DNA from: Streptomyces venezuelae
Lineage (GTDB): Bacteria > Actinomycetota > Actinomycetes > Streptomycetales > Streptomycetaceae
Assembly (NCBI RefSeq): GCF_008642335.1
Contig: NZ_CP029191.1
Location: forward strand, 3,162,001-3,226,000
DNA length: 64,000 bases
Direction: 5' to 3'
The notes beneath the pieces are model-generated. The model ran no database searches and had not been told where the DNA came from. It saw only the letters and a list, made by a program, of their open reading frames with translations. A program made the position numbers and the translations under genes. This document shows, one piece after another, positions 43,753 through 51,827 of this stretch (position 1 is its first letter; each line of letters starts with the position of its first letter).

Positions 43753-45431
43753 GCGTCGCCGCCCTCGCGCATGGGAACCCGCACGCCCTTCTCGTCCGCC
43801 ACGCTCTCCGCGATGTCGTACCCCGCGTCCACGTGCCGGATCACGCCCATCCCCGGGTCGTTCGTGAGGACGCGGCGGATCTTCTCGCCCGCGAGCTTCG
43901 TGCCGTCGGCGACCGAGACCTGGCCCGCGTGGAGGGAGCGGCCCATGCCGACGCCGCCACCGTGGTGGATGGAGACCCAGGAGGCGCCGGACGCGACGTT
44001 CACCATCGCGTTCAGGAGCGGCCAGTCGGCGATCGCGTCGGAGCCGTCGAGCATGGCCTCCGTCTCGCGGTACGGGGACGCGACGGAACCGCAGTCCAGG
44101 TGGTCGCGGCCGATCGCGAGGGGCGCGGCGAGCGTGCCGTCGCCGACCATGTCGTTGAACATGTCGCCCGCCTTGTCGCGCTCGCCCTGGCCGAGCCAGC
44201 AGATGCGGGCGGGGAGACCCTGGAAGTGGACGCGTTCGCCCGCCATCTTGATCCAGCGGTGGAGGGATTCGTTCTCCGGGAAGAGGTCGAGGATCGCCTT
44301 GTCCGTCTTGTGGATGTCGGACGCCTCGCCGGAGAGCGCCGCCCAGCGGAACGGGCCCTTGCCCTCGCAGAAGAGGGGGCGGATGTAGGCGGGGACGAAG
44401 CCGGGGAACGCGAACGCGCGGTCGTAGCCCGCCAGTTGCGCCTCGCCGCGGATCGAGTTGCCGTAGTCGAAGACCTCGGCGCCCGCGTCCATGAATCCGA
44501 CCATCGCCTCGACGTGCTTCGCCATCGACTCGCGGGCGCGGGTGGTGAAGCCCGCGGGGTCCTTCGCCGCGTACGTCTGCATGTCGTCGAAGTCGACGCC
44601 CGTCGGCAGGTACGACAGCGGGTCGTGGGCCGAGGTCTGGTCCGTGACGATGTCGATGGGGGCGCCCTCGGCGAGCATGCGCGGGAGGAGGTCCGCCGCG
44701 TTGCCGAGGAGGCCGATGGAGAGCGGCTTGCGCCGGTCGCGGGCTTCCGTCGCGAGCTGGAGCGCGTGCTCCAGCGAGTCCGCCTTCACGTCCAGGTACT
44801 TGTGCTCGATGCGGCGCTCGATCGCGCGCGGGTCGCAGTCGATGCAGATCGCGACGCCGTCGTTCATCGTCACGGCGAGGGGCTGGGCGCCGCCCATGCC
44901 GCCGAGACCGGCGGTGAGGGTGATCGTGCCCGCGAGCGTGCCGTTGACCCCTTTACCCATTGAATGCAGCTTCGCGGCGACGGCGGCGAACGTCTCGTAC
45001 GTGCCCTGGAGGATGCCCTGCGTGCCGATGTAGATCCAGGAGCCCGCGGTCATCTGGCCGTACATGGTGAGGCCGAGCTGCTCCAGGCGGCGGAACTCCT
45101 CCCAGTTCGCCCAGTCGCCGACGAGGTTGGAGTTGGCGATGAGGACGCGCGGGGCCCACTCGTGGGTCTGCATGACGCCGACGGGGCGGCCGGACTGGAC
45201 GAGCATCGTCTCGTCCTGCTTCAGGGTCCGCAGCGTACGCACCATGGCGTCGAAGGAACGCCAGTCGCGGGCCGCCTTGCCGGTGCCGCCGTAGACGACG
45301 AGCTTGTCGGGGTGTTCGGCGACCTCGGGGTCGAGGTTGTTCTGCAGCATGCGGAGGGCGGCTTCCTGCTGCCATCCCAGGGCGCTCAGTTCCGTACCGC
45401 GCGGTGCCCGTACGGGGCGGGGTCCTGACAT
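43749..45431 (-). CDS. hutU: Urocanate hydratase HutU
   Basis: 560 residues, full length. [11 protein letters not shown] near the N-terminus, [20 protein letters not shown] (NAD-binding region) and a [20 protein letters not shown] segment identify it clearly. It hydrates urocanate to imidazolonepropionate with tightly bound NAD+. First gene of the hutU-M20-hutF-hutI operon; histidine ammonia-lyase proper is not in the operon. Regulation probably acts in the 138-base gap upstream, which holds a palindrome at 45474-45498. Confidence 0.96.
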   Translation of the reverse strand: MSGPRPVRAPRGTELSALGWQQEAALRMLQNNLDPEVAEHPDKLVVYGGTGKAARDWRSFDAMVRTLRTLKQDETMLVQSGRPVGVMQTHEWAPRVLIANSNLVGDWANWEEFRRLEQLGLTMYGQMTAGSWIYIGTQGILQGTYETFAAVAAKLHSMGKGVNGTLAGTITLTAGLGGMGGAQPLAVTMNDGVAICIDCDPRAIERRIEHKYLDVKADSLEHALQLATEARDRRKPLSIGLLGNAADLLPRMLAEGAPIDIVTDQTSAHDPLSYLPTGVDFDDMQTYAAKDPAGFTTRARESMAKHVEAMVGFMDAGAEVFDYGNSIRGEAQLAGYDRAFAFPGFVPAYIRPLFCEGKGPFRWAALSGEASDIHKTDKAILDLFPENESLHRWIKMAGERVHFQGLPARICWLGQGERDKAGDMFNDMVGDGTLAAPLAIGRDHLDCGSVASPYRETEAMLDGSDAIADWPLLNAMVNVASGASWVSIHHGGGVGMGRSLHAGQVSVADGTKLAGEKIRRVLTNDPGMGVIRHVDAGYDIAESVADEKGVRVPMREGGDA

Positions 45432-45448
45432 GGCGATGCCTCCTCGAC

Positions 45449-45498
45449 GCTGTGACCTCTGCTGTGACCTTGTTATTCACATCCTGGGGGGATGAATA
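45449..45498. promoter_or_regulatory. Direct repeats and palindrome upstream of hutU
   Basis: GCTGTGACCT occurs twice with a 12-base period (45449-45458, 45461-45470), followed by a palindrome with arms TATTCACATCC (45474-45484) and GGATGAATA (45490-45498, one base shorter). The region is AT-rich for this genome and lies between hutU and the divergent decarboxylase gene. A repressor or activator site is likely, but no regulator gene is adjacent. Confidence 0.45.
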
Positions 45499-45569
45499 GA
45501 GCTAGTCAATAGCGAACGAATGCGCGAGTACGGCAGCGGGGTCCCGTCGCGGGTGATTGGCTGGATCAC

Positions 45570-46994
45570 ATGGGCCACGACGAGGACAACGACCTGACCA
45601 CGGTTCTCCGCGCGGACGCGGCACCCGGGACCACCGCCCCCTCCACTCTCGGGAGTGACGCCGCCGCCCGCCGCGACCGCGCCGTCCGCGCCGCCGTCGA
45701 ACAGGGCGTCGTCGGGCCCGCCGCCCCCGTCGCGGGCCTCCTCGACGTCACCGGCATCCGCGCGAGCGCCGCCGCCCTGCACGCCGCCTTCGAGGCCGTC
45801 GTCCCGCCCGGCACCCGCGTCCTGCACGCCTTTGCCGTGAAGGCGACCCCGCTCGTCCCGGTCCTGCGGCTGCTGCGCGCGGCAGGCATCGGCGCCGAGG
45901 TGGCGAGCCCCGGCGAGCTGGCCCTCGCGCGGGCCGCCGGGATGCCGCCCACCGCGACCGTCCTCGACTCGCCCGCCAAGACCCCCGCCGAACTCCGCGA
46001 GGCCCTTGCGCTCGGCATCGCCGTGAACGCGGACAACCCGCAGGAACTGGCCCGCATAGACGCCATGACCCGGTCGGCGCTGACCGGCTCCCCCATCGGC
46101 ATCCGCGTCAACCCGCAGATCGGCGGCGGCGCGATCGGCGCCCTCTCCACGGCGACGGCCACGTCCAAGTTCGGAGTGCCGCTGCGCGACGACGACGCCA
46201 GGGAGTGGGTGGTCAGGGCCTTCCTCGACCGGCCGTGGCTGACCCGCCTGCACGCGCACTCCGGGTCGCAGGGCATGCCTCTGGAGATGATGGTGCGGGG
46301 CGTGGCGGCCGCGTACGAACTGGCCGAGGAGATCAACGAACGCGCCGGGCGGCGGCAGGTCGACACCGTCGACATCGGCGGCGGCCTGCCGGTCAACTTC
46401 GGTTCGGACGACGAGACCCCGACGCACGCGCAGTACGCGCGCCGCCTGAAGTCACGGGTGCCGGGGCTGCTCGACGGGCGGTACGGCATCGTCACCGAGT
46501 TCGGCCGCTCGCTGCTCGCCAAGCACGGCACGGTGCTCGCCCGCGTCGAGTACACGAAACGGGCGGGGGGCCGGCCCATCGCCGTGACGCATGCGGGCGT
46601 GCAGGTGGCGACGAGGACCGTGTACGCGCCCGCGTCGTGGCCCCTGCGAATCGCCGCGTTCGACGCGAAGGGGCTGCCCAAGAGCGGTCCCGCCGTCGGC
46701 CAGGACATCGCGGGCCCGGCCTGCTTCGCGGGCGACCTGCTCGCCGAGAACCGCCCGCTGCCGCTGCTCGAACCGGGGGACTACGTCGCCGCGTTGGACA
46801 CCGGCGCCTACTATTTCGCCCAGCACTATTCGTACAACAGCCTGGCCAGGCCAGGTGTCCACGGGTTCGCCGCCGACACCTCCAGGGATGCCGACGGCGT
46901 GCGTTTCGCCGTGGTGCGCGAGCCGCAGACGGTCGACGAGATCGTGGCGGAGGCGGGCGGCGGAACGGAACGGGACGCGCTGCGGAACCTGTGA
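45570..46994 (+). CDS. PLP fold-III amino-acid decarboxylase (diaminopimelate decarboxylase-like)
   Basis: 474 residues. PLP-binding Lys in HAFAVKATPL, His in HAHSGSQG, GGGLP phosphate loop, EFGRS, and the active-site Cys in GPACFAGDLLA with Tyr in GAYYFAQHY: the full set for alanine-racemase-fold decarboxylases. It is not a typical LysA (no lysA context, altered substrate loop), so another amino acid may be used. Divergent from hutU. Followed by an APC permease 127 bases downstream, which may bring its substrate or export its product. Confidence 0.83.
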   Translation: MGHDEDNDLTTVLRADAAPGTTAPSTLGSDAAARRDRAVRAAVEQGVVGPAAPVAGLLDVTGIRASAAALHAAFEAVVPPGTRVLHAFAVKATPLVPVLRLLRAAGIGAEVASPGELALARAAGMPPTATVLDSPAKTPAELREALALGIAVNADNPQELARIDAMTRSALTGSPIGIRVNPQIGGGAIGALSTATATSKFGVPLRDDDAREWVVRAFLDRPWLTRLHAHSGSQGMPLEMMVRGVAAAYELAEEINERAGRRQVDTVDIGGGLPVNFGSDDETPTHAQYARRLKSRVPGLLDGRYGIVTEFGRSLLAKHGTVLARVEYTKRAGGRPIAVTHAGVQVATRTVYAPASWPLRIAAFDAKGLPKSGPAVGQDIAGPACFAGDLLAENRPLPLLEPGDYVAALDTGAYYFAQHYSYNSLARPGVHGFAADTSRDADGVRFAVVREPQTVDEIVAEAGGGTERDALRNL

Positions 46995-47121
46995 CCCCAC
47001 CCGCACACCGTGCGCCTCCGGACACCTGTCGGATGCTCTGACCTTCCTCAACTCCCGCATAGTGACCTGCGTCACGGGAAATAGCCCCCTCGACCCGCAC
47101 TCGGTCTCGGGGGAGGCACCT

Positions 47122-48492
47122 GTGACGACATCCGGCACGTCCACCACCGCATCACCCTCACCATCCGCCGAAGAGGGCGCGCTGCACCGCGCCATCGGCC
47201 CCAAGCTGCTGATCCTCTTCGTGATCGGCGACATCCTCGGCACCGGCATCTACGCGACCACCGGCAAGGTCGCTGGGAAGGTCGGCGGCGCGCTCTGGCT
47301 GCCGTTCGCGATCGGGTTCGTCGTGGCGATCCTGACCGCCGCGTCGTACGTCGAACTCGTCGGCAAGTACCCGAAGGCGGCCGGTGCCGCGCTCTACACG
47401 CAGAAGGCGTTCAAGGCGCCGTTCCTCACCTTCATCATCGCCTTCATGGTGATGTGCTCCGGGCTCTCCTCCGCGAGCGCCGCCGCCCGCGCCTTCAGCG
47501 GCGACTACCTCGCCGAACTGACCGGCGACGCGCTGCCGCCGACGCTGACCGCCATCACGTTCATCGTGCTGCTCGCGGCGCTCAACCTGCGGGGCGTGTC
47601 GGAGTCCGTCAAGACGAACGTGGTGCTCACCCTCGTCGAGCTCACCGGCCTCGTGATCATCCTCGCGATCGGGGCGTACGCCGTCATGAGCGGGGACGGC
47701 GAGGCGTCGCGCCTCACCGAGTTCGAGTCCGACGGCAGCGGCTACGCCCTGATGACCGGCGTGCTCGGCGCCACCGCCCTCGGCTTCTTCGCCTTCGTCG
47801 GCTTCGAGGACTCGGTGAACATGGCCGAGGAGACGAAGGACCCGGTGCGCACCTTCCCGCGCGCCATCTTCATCGGAGTCGCGGTCACCGGCACGGTCTA
47901 CGTCCTCGTCGCGCTGGTCTCGTCCCTGCTCGTCGACTCCGAGACTCTGGCGGGGTCGAGCGGCCCGCTGCTCGAGGTCGTGAAGGCGGGCGGCGTCGAC
48001 TTCCCGCACAAACTCTTCGCGCTCATCGCCCTGTTCGCGGTCACCAACTCGGCGCTGATCAACATCATGATGGCCTCGCGGCTCTGCTACGGCATGGCCA
48101 ACGAACGCATCCTGCCGCGCGCGATGGGCCGCGTCCTGTCCGGGCGGCGCACCCCGGTCGTCGGCATCGTCTTCGTCTCGCTCCTCGCCATCGGGCTCGT
48201 CTCCACGGGCGAGATCGAGGGCCTCGGCGACACCACGGCGTTCCTGCTCCTGTGCGTGTTCGCGGTGGTCAACGTGGCGGTCCTGGTCCTGCGCCGCGAC
48301 CCGGTCGGGCACGCGCACTTCCGTACGCCGACCGCCCTGCCGGTCCTCGGCGCCGTCACGGCCCTGATCCTCGCGAGCCCCCTCGCGGACCGCCCCGCGG
48401 AGGTCTACATCCGCGCCGGCGTCCTCATCGCGATCGGCGTCGCCCTGTGGGGCGTGAACAAGGTGGTACTGCGCACCCGCGGCGAGGACTGA
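47122..48492 (+). CDS. APC-family amino acid permease
   Basis: 456 residues from GTG 47122 with GGGGGAGG 6 bases upstream. About 12 membrane helices; the first has the unwound GDILGTGIYATTG motif of APC transporters, and FFAFVGFEDSVNMAEETKDP lies around helix 6-7. It moves an amino acid or polyamine across the membrane, probably proton-coupled. Its place behind a PLP decarboxylase suggests a linked substrate. Confidence 0.92.
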   Translation: MTTSGTSTTASPSPSAEEGALHRAIGPKLLILFVIGDILGTGIYATTGKVAGKVGGALWLPFAIGFVVAILTAASYVELVGKYPKAAGAALYTQKAFKAPFLTFIIAFMVMCSGLSSASAAARAFSGDYLAELTGDALPPTLTAITFIVLLAALNLRGVSESVKTNVVLTLVELTGLVIILAIGAYAVMSGDGEASRLTEFESDGSGYALMTGVLGATALGFFAFVGFEDSVNMAEETKDPVRTFPRAIFIGVAVTGTVYVLVALVSSLLVDSETLAGSSGPLLEVVKAGGVDFPHKLFALIALFAVTNSALINIMMASRLCYGMANERILPRAMGRVLSGRRTPVVGIVFVSLLAIGLVSTGEIEGLGDTTAFLLLCVFAVVNVAVLVLRRDPVGHAHFRTPTALPVLGAVTALILASPLADRPAEVYIRAGVLIAIGVALWGVNKVVLRTRGED

Positions 48493-48724
48493 CACCGTCC
48501 CGGGGGACGTATCGATCGCGTGAGCGGCACATTCGGTCAGCTGTGAGCCGCCCAGGGCCATGACCGAACGCGTCCCGTCGGGCTCGGACGCATTCCCGCG
48601 GGATATGCCCATCCGGCCCGAACCCCCTCTTCCCTGCGTACTTTCCTCTCCACCGGGTGGCGGTCGCCGCCCCCCGGTCGGGTGGTGGGGACCACCTGGT
48701 TCCACCTGGGGAAGGGGAGGCCAC
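48493..48724. promoter_or_regulatory. Promoter region of the Roadblock cluster with inverted repeat
   Basis: TTCGGTCA (48532-48539) and TGACCGAA (48561-48568) form a perfect 8-bp inverted repeat with 21 bases between, in the gap before the Roadblock cluster. GGGGAAGGGGAGG follows just before the first start codon. Confidence 0.4.
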
Positions 48725-49153
48725 GTGCCCGGAATCGACGAGTGTCTGTACGAAGCCATGACACTGCCCGGTGCCCGTGGAGCCGCCATCGTCGACTGGA
48801 CCAGCGGCCTCGCACTCGGTTCAGTCGGCGACTCCCCCAACGGTGACTACGAAGCGACCGCCGCCGAGACCGCCGAGGTGGCCCGCGCGGCAGCCGAGTA
48901 CCAGGCGTTCGCGCCGGTCGACGACGAGGACGACGCCGACCGCGAGCGCGGTATGGACGATGCCGCCCGCAAGGGGCTCCCCGTCGAGGACCTGATGCTC
49001 ACGACCCAGTCCGGGTTCCACCTGATCCGCTACGTGGAGACGACCTTCGACAGCAGCGTCTTCCTCTACCTCTGGCTCGACCGGCACACCGGCAACCTCG
49101 CCATGGCGCGGCTACGGCTGCGGAGCCTCGCCGAACGGCTGGTGCTGGTGTGA
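48725..49153 (+). CDS. Roadblock/LC7 domain protein
   Basis: 142 residues from GTG 48725. One Roadblock domain: ARGAAIVDWTSGLALGSVGD and FHLIRYVETTFDSSVFLYLW, ending NLAMARLRLRSLAERLVLV. It closely resembles the protein at 50531-50905, with an extra acidic loop (PVDDEDDADRERGMDD). These proteins act with small GTPases in other bacteria (MglB) and in Streptomyces conservons (CvnB). The next gene overlaps its stop by 4 bases. Confidence 0.85.
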   Translation: MPGIDECLYEAMTLPGARGAAIVDWTSGLALGSVGDSPNGDYEATAAETAEVARAAAEYQAFAPVDDEDDADRERGMDDAARKGLPVEDLMLTTQSGFHLIRYVETTFDSSVFLYLWLDRHTGNLAMARLRLRSLAERLVLV

Positions 49154-49980
49154 ACGGCCTGCGGGCCGCCGCGCCCGCCGAGTCCGCCGAGCCCGCCACC
49201 GTCCCGCGGGCCGTCGGTGCGCCCGCCGTCTCGCCCCTGCTGACACGGCTCGCCGCCGAGCGGGCCACCGGCGCCTTCCTGCGCGCCCAGGGCACCCTCT
49301 ACCTCGTGGACGGGCGCGTCGTGCACGCCGAGAGCCCCGCGGCGCCCGGCATAGACGTCCTCCTCACGGCGGGCGGCGCACTCGCCGCGCAGGGCTGGCA
49401 GGAGGCCCTGTCCACGGCGGGGATCCGGAACGAGGTGGGGCGCGAGCTCGTCGCCAGCGGCCGGGTCACCGCGGGCGAGCTGGAGATGTGCCACCTCGGC
49501 GCGCTCTTCGACGCCGCGTTCTTCGTGCTCGGCGCGGCGAGCGGCCCCACCCGGTTCCGCTACGGCGTCGCGCACTGGCTCGGCCGCGTCCGTCCGGTGC
49601 CCGCCGCCGCCCTCGAACGTGAGACGCTGCGGCGCCGGGCGCTCCTGGACAGCATCTGGCCGCGGCCCGAGGTCGACACCGCGCCCGTCGTGCCCCGCGC
49701 GCCCGCGCCCGGCCAGACGGTCACCGTGCGCCAGCGTGCGCTGTTGCGGCTCGCGGACGGCGTCCGTACGCCGACAGCCATCGCCTGGGCCCTCGGCAGG
49801 CCCTCGTTCCACACCCTGGTCGAGGTCAGGCGGCTGGCCGCCGCCGGACTCGTGGAGGTCCCGGGGACACCGGAGCGGGAGCCGGTGTCCGTGGCCCTCC
49901 CCTTCCCGGCCGCGACGGAGTGCGCCGATCCCGACATCGCGCTCCTGCGCCGGGTCCGTGACGCCCTGGAGGCGCTGTGA
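49150..49980 (+). CDS. Hypothetical protein of the Roadblock cluster (DUF4388/PATAN-like)
   Basis: 276 residues from GTG 49150, overlapping the previous stop (GTGA). Residues about 30-130 resemble DUF4388/PATAN-type modules (SPLLTRLAAERATGAFLRAQ, LYLVDGRVVHAESP). Residues about 195-240 form a winged-helix-like part (QRALLRLADGVRTPTAIAWA, EVRRLAAAGLVEV). It could be a regulator or adaptor for the Roadblock proteins. Family assignment is tentative. Confidence 0.65.
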   Translation: MNGLRAAAPAESAEPATVPRAVGAPAVSPLLTRLAAERATGAFLRAQGTLYLVDGRVVHAESPAAPGIDVLLTAGGALAAQGWQEALSTAGIRNEVGRELVASGRVTAGELEMCHLGALFDAAFFVLGAASGPTRFRYGVAHWLGRVRPVPAAALERETLRRRALLDSIWPRPEVDTAPVVPRAPAPGQTVTVRQRALLRLADGVRTPTAIAWALGRPSFHTLVEVRRLAAAGLVEVPGTPEREPVSVALPFPAATECADPDIALLRRVRDALEAL

Positions 49981-50062
49981 AACTCCCTGCCGCCCCCTGG
50001 GCCGGGACCTCGACCACATGAAGTTCTTCGCGTCCTGGCGGCGCGCAGGGAGGAGAGAGCTG

Positions 50063-50455
50063 GTGGCTGCCGAAGCCGACGTACTCGGCGAACTGAAACG
50101 GCTGCGGACCCGGATTCCCCAGCTCCGCGGCGCCCTGACGGCCAGCGTCGACGGACTCCTGCTGGCGCAGGACGCCTCCGACGTGGAGGCGGAGGGCGTC
50201 TGCGCGCTCACCGCGGCGGCGCTCGGCGTGGCGCTGCGGCTGTCCGACGCCACCCATCAGGGCGGCTTCCGCGAACTGATCATCCGCGGCGAACAGGGTT
50301 ACGTCGCCACGTACGCGGCCGGTTCGTCCGCCGTGCTCACGCTGCTCGCCGAGCCCCGCATCAACGTGGGCCGGCTGCACCTGGAGGCCCGCCGTTCCAG
50401 CGCCCTCATCGGAGAGCTGGTCGACGCCGCCGTCGATCGAGCGGAGGAAACCTGA
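50063..50455 (+). CDS. Roadblock/LC7-like protein
   Basis: 130 residues from GTG 50063, preferred because GGGAGGAG lies 7 bases upstream; ATG 50018 would add 15 residues with a weak site. ADVLGELKRLRTRIPQLRGA, ASVDGLLLAQD, and a C-terminal [20 protein letters not shown] segment fit a diverged Roadblock domain. It sits between the DUF4388-like protein and another Roadblock gene, all on the same strand. Confidence 0.75.
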   Translation: MAAEADVLGELKRLRTRIPQLRGALTASVDGLLLAQDASDVEAEGVCALTAAALGVALRLSDATHQGGFRELIIRGEQGYVATYAAGSSAVLTLLAEPRINVGRLHLEARRSSALIGELVDAAVDRAEET

Positions 50456-50530
50456 CCCATGCCCCCCACCACACCCTCGTCGTCCCCCTCACCGCGGACG
50501 CCCGGAAGACGGAAAGGAAGCACCAAGCAC

Positions 50531-50905
50531 ATGACCGACACGGAGACCGCACTCAAGGAAGCCACCACCACGATCGAGGGCGTCATCGGCGCCGCTCTGG
50601 TCGACTACACCAGCGGAATGGCCCTCGGCACGATCGGGGGCGGAAAGGACCTGGACCTGTCGGTGGCGGCGGCAGGCAACACGGACGTCGTCCGCGCCAA
50701 GCTGCGCACCATGGAGATGCTCGGGCTGAAGGACGAGATCGAGGACATCCTGATCTCGCTGGGCTCGCAGTACCACCTCATCCGGCTGATGAAGGGCCGC
50801 AACAACAACGGCCTCTTCCTCTACCTGGCCCTCGACAAGGACCGCGCCAACCTGGCGATGGCCCGCCATCAGCTCAAACGCATCGAGACCGGCCTGGACG
50901 TCTGA
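50531..50905 (+). CDS. Roadblock/LC7 domain protein
   Basis: 124 residues from ATG 50531 with GGAAAGGAAG upstream. Compact Roadblock fold: [60 protein letters not shown]. Strongly similar to the first Roadblock protein of the cluster, suggesting they duplicated and may form homo- or heterodimers. No GTPase gene is adjacent. Confidence 0.87.
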   Translation: MTDTETALKEATTTIEGVIGAALVDYTSGMALGTIGGGKDLDLSVAAAGNTDVVRAKLRTMEMLGLKDEIEDILISLGSQYHLIRLMKGRNNNGLFLYLALDKDRANLAMARHQLKRIETGLDV

Positions 50906-50930
50906 CGCTCGACGTCCTCGCCGCCCCGCG

Positions 50931-50957
50931 GCGCCGCGCTCCCCCCGGGCGCGGCGT
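50931..50957. terminator. Hairpin between convergent genes
   Basis: GCGCCGCGC and GCGCGGCGT pair at 8 of 9 positions with a 9-base loop, between the Roadblock gene and the RpiR gene. Confidence 0.6.
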
Positions 50958-50993
50958 CGCTCTTATGTGTGTCCCCCTTACGTATGCGTCCGC

Positions 50994-51827
50994 CTACTCC
51001 ACGAAGAGTCCGCGGGCCACCGCCCGTACGTCGAACTCCTCCAGGCGGGCCTGCGCGTCGGGGAGGTTGTCGCACATGGCCTCCAGGAGGACACGGCCGA
51101 GCAGCATCGGGGCGCAGGCCGTGTCGAAGGCGAGGCCCGTGCCGACGGCGGCCGGGAGGAGCAGGTCGGAGTGGGCGGCGACCGGGGCGAAGGCCGAGTC
51201 GGCGACGGTGACGACGGTGAGGCCCGCCGACTGGGCGTAGGCGAGGGCGTCGACGACCTCGCGGGGGTGGCGGGGCAGCGCGAAGCAGAGGAGGGCCGAG
51301 GCACCGGCGCGGGCCGCGGCGTCGATGCGGTCCGCGAGCATCGTGCCGCCCTCGTCGAGGAGGCGCACCTCGGGGTGGACCTTCGCGGCGAAGTACGAGA
51401 AGCCGTACGCCTGGGACGCGGCGGCCCGCAGTCCGAGGACGGGCAGGGGCCGGGACGCGGCGAGGAGCCGTCCCGCGCGCTCGACCGGCTCGGGGTCGGC
51501 GAGGACCTCCGCCAGGTGCCTGAGGTTCTCGATCTCCGCGTCGACCGCCTGCTGGTACTCGTTGGCGGCCGTCGCCCCCGACTCCTCGGCGGGCGCCACG
51601 TCCCGCAGGTGTCTGCGCAGCGCCGGGTAGCCGTCGAAGCCGAGGGCGACGGCGAAGCGGGTGACCGACGGCTGGCTGACGCCGGCGAGTTCGGCCAGCT
51701 CCACGCTGGAGAGGAAGGGCGCGTCGGCGGCCCTGCGCACCATGCAGTGCGCGATGCGCCGCTGGGTGGGTGTGAGCCGATGGCCCTCGAAGAGCACTTG
51801 CAGTCGCGCGGCAGGGCTGTCACTCAT
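50994..51827 (-). CDS. RpiR-family transcriptional regulator
   Basis: 277 residues from ATG 51827, which overlaps the stop of the ammonia-lyase-like gene (ATGA). N-terminal HTH_6 (about 1-75: LTPTQRRIAHCMVRRAADAP, SSVELAELAGVSQPSVTRFAVALGFDGYPALRRHL) and a SIS sugar/phosphate-binding domain (about 110-250). Coupling to the lyase-like gene suggests it controls that operon and perhaps the divergent ABC transporter. The palindrome at 53450-53466 is its best candidate site. Confidence 0.9.
   Translation of the reverse strand: MSDSPAARLQVLFEGHRLTPTQRRIAHCMVRRAADAPFLSSVELAELAGVSQPSVTRFAVALGFDGYPALRRHLRDVAPAEESGATAANEYQQAVDAEIENLRHLAEVLADPEPVERAGRLLAASRPLPVLGLRAAASQAYGFSYFAAKVHPEVRLLDEGGTMLADRIDAAARAGASALLCFALPRHPREVVDALAYAQSAGLTVVTVADSAFAPVAAHSDLLLPAAVGTGLAFDTACAPMLLGRVLLEAMCDNLPDAQARLEEFDVRAVARGLFVE

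Noticed and set aside
50018..50062. Upstream ATG as start of the third Roadblock-cluster gene
   Set aside because: Possible, but the GTG at 50063 has a much better ribosome site; recorded as an alternative only.
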